From: Ilumatobacteraceae bacterium
Lineage (GTDB): Bacteria; Actinomycetota; Acidimicrobiia; Acidimicrobiales; Ilumatobacteraceae
DNA: 13,590 nt
Assembly: GCA_007122945.1 (NCBI GenBank)
Contig: SKSP01000470.1
Coordinates: 1 to 13,590 of the forward strand
Direction: 5' to 3'
In this document: one piece after another, positions 11,878 to 13,590 of the stretch
How the letters are laid out: each line of letters starts with the position of its first letter
How positions within the stretch are numbered: position 1 is the first letter of the stretch
Position numbers and translations under genes: made by a program
Notes under the pieces: model-generated
What the model was told of the DNA's origin: nothing
Seen by the model: the letters and a program-made list of their open reading frames with translations, nothing else
The model's database searches: none

Positions 11878-13134
11878 TCAGGCGGCTCGCGGACGTGTGA
11901 GCTCGGTGCCGTCGGGGCGTCCGACGTGCCAGACGCCGTCGTCGTCACGCCACGTGGCGTAGCCACGGGTCTTCCAGCGGTTGTGATGTCCGCACACCGG
12001 CCCGGCGTTGGCGGGATCGGTGGTTCCGTGCTGGTGGGCCCACCCGACCGTGTGGTCCTGCTGGCGCCCGGGGAGCCCGCACCCGGGCCACAGGCACTGG
12101 GTACCCTGGATCCAGACCACCTCCCGCAGTGCGCCGGTGAAGACGCGGCGTCGGCGGCCGGCGTCGACCACCACGCCAGCCGAGTCGGTCACCACCCGCC
12201 GCACGTAGCCCAGCAACGCGGCGACGACGGCGTCACGCGGGTCGACGGGCACCCCGTCGGGGGTCTCGCACCGGCGACCCGTGGCGTTCGGGTCGGCGGG
12301 GCGCGGTGCCGCACCCCCGGCCGCGTGCGCGAGGTGCTCCTCGAACGTCGCCTGATCGCACACGATGTTCACGGTCGGCACGCGCACGCTGCCCTCCCCC
12401 GTCGCCGCCGCCTGGAAGACCGCCCACAGGGCGTCGAAGAAGCGCTGGGTCTCGCTGCGGGCCAGGTCGTCCACCGACGCGGCGTCCCCGTGGACCGCCC
12501 GGGCGGCGTCCCAGTCGGCGTGGAACTCGGCCTCGGCGTAGGCGTCGAGGATCTGCAACATCTCGATGCCCTGGGTGGTCCCCCCGTGGGCGGACAGCGT
12601 GAACCCCGCCGGCGTGAAGCGGACGTCCACCTTGCGGGCAGCGTGCACCTCGTCCGCGCTCCGCGCCGCACCGTCGGGGTCGGCCGCCTGGCGCCACCGC
12701 TCGGTGCCCGCCCTGAAGTCCTCGAAGCTGCGGCGCCGGGCGGCTGCCACCATCAGGCCTTCGGCACGCGTGAGGCGCTCGCGCACCCGCCGGTTGGCGT
12801 GCAGCCGTGCGAGCTCGCGCACCTGGCACACGCCGAGATCACCCGCTCGCAGGCGTTCTCGCACCTCGTCGAGGTCGCGCAGGGCGCGCAACGTCTGGCA
12901 CCGTCGGCCCGCTTCCGCCGGCGAGATCCCGGTCAGGGCGACCGCCCAGTTCTTGACCGAGCGGTGCCCGTCGACGGCCCACACCCGCTGCCGATCGGCG
13001 ACGTCCAGTACGTCGATCAGGACCGCCTCGGTCAGCCGCCGAGCGTGCTCGACGGCGATCAGCGCGGCCTCCAGTTCGGCGGGTTCCATCCACGCCAACT
13101 CCTCGACCGTCGGGAGCGCCAGGTTCCGAGTCAT
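11878..13134 (-). CDS. DUF222-HNH endonuclease domain protein (13E12-repeat type)
   Basis: The 418-residue protein belongs to the DUF222 plus HNH family that is multi-copy in many actinobacteria (REP13E12 proteins in M. tuberculosis). DUF222 spans about residues 10-300, with EELAWMEPAELEAALIAVEHARRL, GHRSVKNWAVALTGISPAEAGRR and VRFTPAGFTLSAHGG. The HNH motif is at 347-388. Cys347, Cys352, Cys381 and His384 are likely zinc ligands, and Asp360-His361 and Asn376 are the catalytic positions. Its target and role are unknown. It is sometimes linked to mobile elements, but no terminal repeats or transposase are seen here. ATG 13134 sits exactly 7 bases after a TACGAT hexamer. The frame is open ten codons further upstream, across that element. 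A terminator is not evident before the DUF1269 gene. Confidence 0.93.
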   Translation of the reverse strand: MTRNLALPTVEELAWMEPAELEAALIAVEHARRLTEAVLIDVLDVADRQRVWAVDGHRSVKNWAVALTGISPAEAGRRCQTLRALRDLDEVRERLRAGDLGVCQVRELARLHANRRVRERLTRAEGLMVAAARRRSFEDFRAGTERWRQAADPDGAARSADEVHAARKVDVRFTPAGFTLSAHGGTTQGIEMLQILDAYAEAEFHADWDAARAVHGDAASVDDLARSETQRFFDALWAVFQAAATGEGSVRVPTVNIVCDQATFEEHLAHAAGGAAPRPADPNATGRRCETPDGVPVDPRDAVVAALLGYVRRVVTDSAGVVVDAGRRRRVFTGALREVVWIQGTQCLWPGCGLPGRQQDHTVGWAHQHGTTDPANAGPVCGHHNRWKTRGYATWRDDDGVWHVGRPDGTELTRPRAA

Positions 13135-13138
13135 ACGA

Positions 13139-13151
13139 ACAATCGTATTGT
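13139..13151. promoter_or_regulatory. 13-bp palindrome covering the HNH gene -10
   Basis: ACAAT-CGT-ATTGT is a perfect inverted repeat in the 85-bp divergent spacer and its most AT-rich spot. It contains the minus-strand TACGAT (13147-13142), 7 bases before ATG 13134, and a plus-strand TATTGT (13146-13151) that could serve the gene at 13220. A repressor operator is possible; overlapping -10 elements alone could also produce the symmetry. Confidence 0.5.
13142..13147 (-). promoter_or_regulatory. Proposed -10 for a leaderless HNH gene transcript
   Basis: Minus-strand TACGAT is followed by exactly seven bases and then ATG 13134, matching the rule seen at gcvH, pgsA and the nuclease gene. A TACAAT partly overlaps it upstream and could be an alternative. 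Confidence 0.55.
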
Positions 13152-13219
13152 AGGGGTGTGACACTCTGTTCGCCAGGACTCACAGAAAACTGACAGACCG
13201 GCGTGTAGGACGGGGCGGC

Positions 13220-13590
13220 ATGACACCGACAACGGAAACGCACCGACCGACCCGCAGCCGTCGCTCCGCGTGGGCGGCGATCGGCGCCGCCGTCGCCGTC
13301 ACGCTCGGCGCCGGGGCAACCACCTGGCAGGCGACCGCATCCTCGGGCGGCGACGAATCCACCTTCGTGCCCGTCACCCCCACCCGCATCCTCGACACCC
13401 GCGTCGACCTCGGCCTCGACGGACCGTTCACCTCACCCCAACCACGCCAACTCACCGTCACCGGCACGATCGACACCGCCGACGGCACCAAGCTCGTCGT
13501 GCCCACCCACGCCAACGGCATCGCCCTCAACGTCACCGCCGTGCAGCCGACCGCGGCGGGCTTCATCTCGGTGCGCCCCGGCGACGCCAC
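13220..13590 (+). CDS. Exported protein with VPVTPTRILDTR motif, 3' end missing
   Basis: An open frame of 123 full codons runs off the right edge. The start ATG 13220 follows GGACGGGG by a few bases. The N terminus looks like a secretion signal: a basic stretch with THRPTRSRRS, then a hydrophobic core AAIGAAVAVTLGAGATTW, and small residues around Ala-Thr-Ala-Ser at 38-41. The mature part begins with FVPVTPTRILDTR (about 49-61) and continues with LTVTGTIDTADG and ANGIALNVTAVQPTAAGFISV. This VPxxPxRxLDTR start followed by a beta-rich LNVTAV module recurs in large surface or secreted proteins of Acidimicrobiia and some other actinobacteria, as far as I know without an assigned function. It is transcribed away from the HNH gene across an 85-bp spacer. 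Confidence 0.85.
   Translation, partial: MTPTTETHRPTRSRRSAWAAIGAAVAVTLGAGATTWQATASSGGDESTFVPVTPTRILDTRVDLGLDGPFTSPQPRQLTVTGTIDTADGTKLVVPTHANGIALNVTAVQPTAAGFISVRPGDA

Noticed and set aside
11205..11966. Long N-terminal extension of the SRAP frame
   Set aside because: SRAP activity needs Cys at position 2, which GTG 11204 gives. The extension is a shadow of the DUF1269 gene.
11878..13134. HNH/DUF222 gene as cargo of a mobile element or restriction system
   Set aside because: No terminal inverted repeats, target duplication, integrase or methylase gene is visible, and base composition matches its neighbours.
13158..13193. 12-codon reading frame upstream of the exported protein, as a possible leader peptide
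   Set aside because: It begins with GTG 6 bases after TATTGT, but has no codon pattern, no repeated regulatory residue and no attenuator hairpin behind it.

Overview
This 13.6 kb window comes from a very GC-rich chromosome of an actinobacterium. I infer Acidimicrobiia (Ilumatobacter-like). The grounds are the codon use, the block pgsA - gcvH - FHA protein - MerR (FtsR type) - DUF151 nuclease - second MerR, which has the order known around Rv1822-Rv1832 of Mycobacterium tuberculosis, a DUF222/HNH endonuclease, and a secreted protein with a VPVTPTRILDTR motif. Genus-level placement is a guess. I see no insertion sequence, CRISPR array, tRNA, rRNA or prophage, and no gene-free stretch above 300 bases.

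Layout. (1) 2-1006, plus: 3' end of a cell-wall hydrolase with two peptidoglycan-binding domains and an M23 LytM peptidase domain. (2) 1007-1290: a promoter and a tandem glycine riboswitch with a readable leader-linker kink-turn. (3) 1291-4221, plus: gcvP, followed by an overlapping small gene (4185-4637) for a helical protein with a Lys/Ala/Pro tail. (4) 4646-9180, minus: pgsA-like, gcvH, garA-like FHA protein, ftsR, DUF151 nuclease, merR, gcvT, listed in transcription order. (5) 9205-10433, plus: a short-chain dehydrogenase and a HIT hydrolase, joined by an ATGA overlap. (6) 10443-13134, minus: HNH/DUF222 protein, DUF1269 protein and an SRAP (HMCES/YedK-type) protein. (7) 13220 to the right edge, plus: start of an exported protein.

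How the genes fit together. GcvP, GcvT and GcvH are the P, T and H proteins of the glycine cleavage system; the L protein is not in the window. Only gcvP sits behind the riboswitch. gcvH and gcvT lie on the opposite strand among regulators known from relatives to govern central carbon flux (GarA/OdhI) and cell division (FtsR; Rv1830-type MerR).

The most coherent non-coding signal is a promoter grammar. At five minus- or plus-strand starts a TANNNT hexamer (mostly TACGNT) lies exactly 7 nt before an ATG or GTG, and at a sixth it lies 8 nt away, which suggests leaderless mRNAs. The same motif with the same spacing predicts the riboswitch RNA to begin at the first base of its kink-turn helix. 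At 9188-9197 two divergent promoters share bases of their -10 elements. These points are read by eye and have no transcript data behind them.
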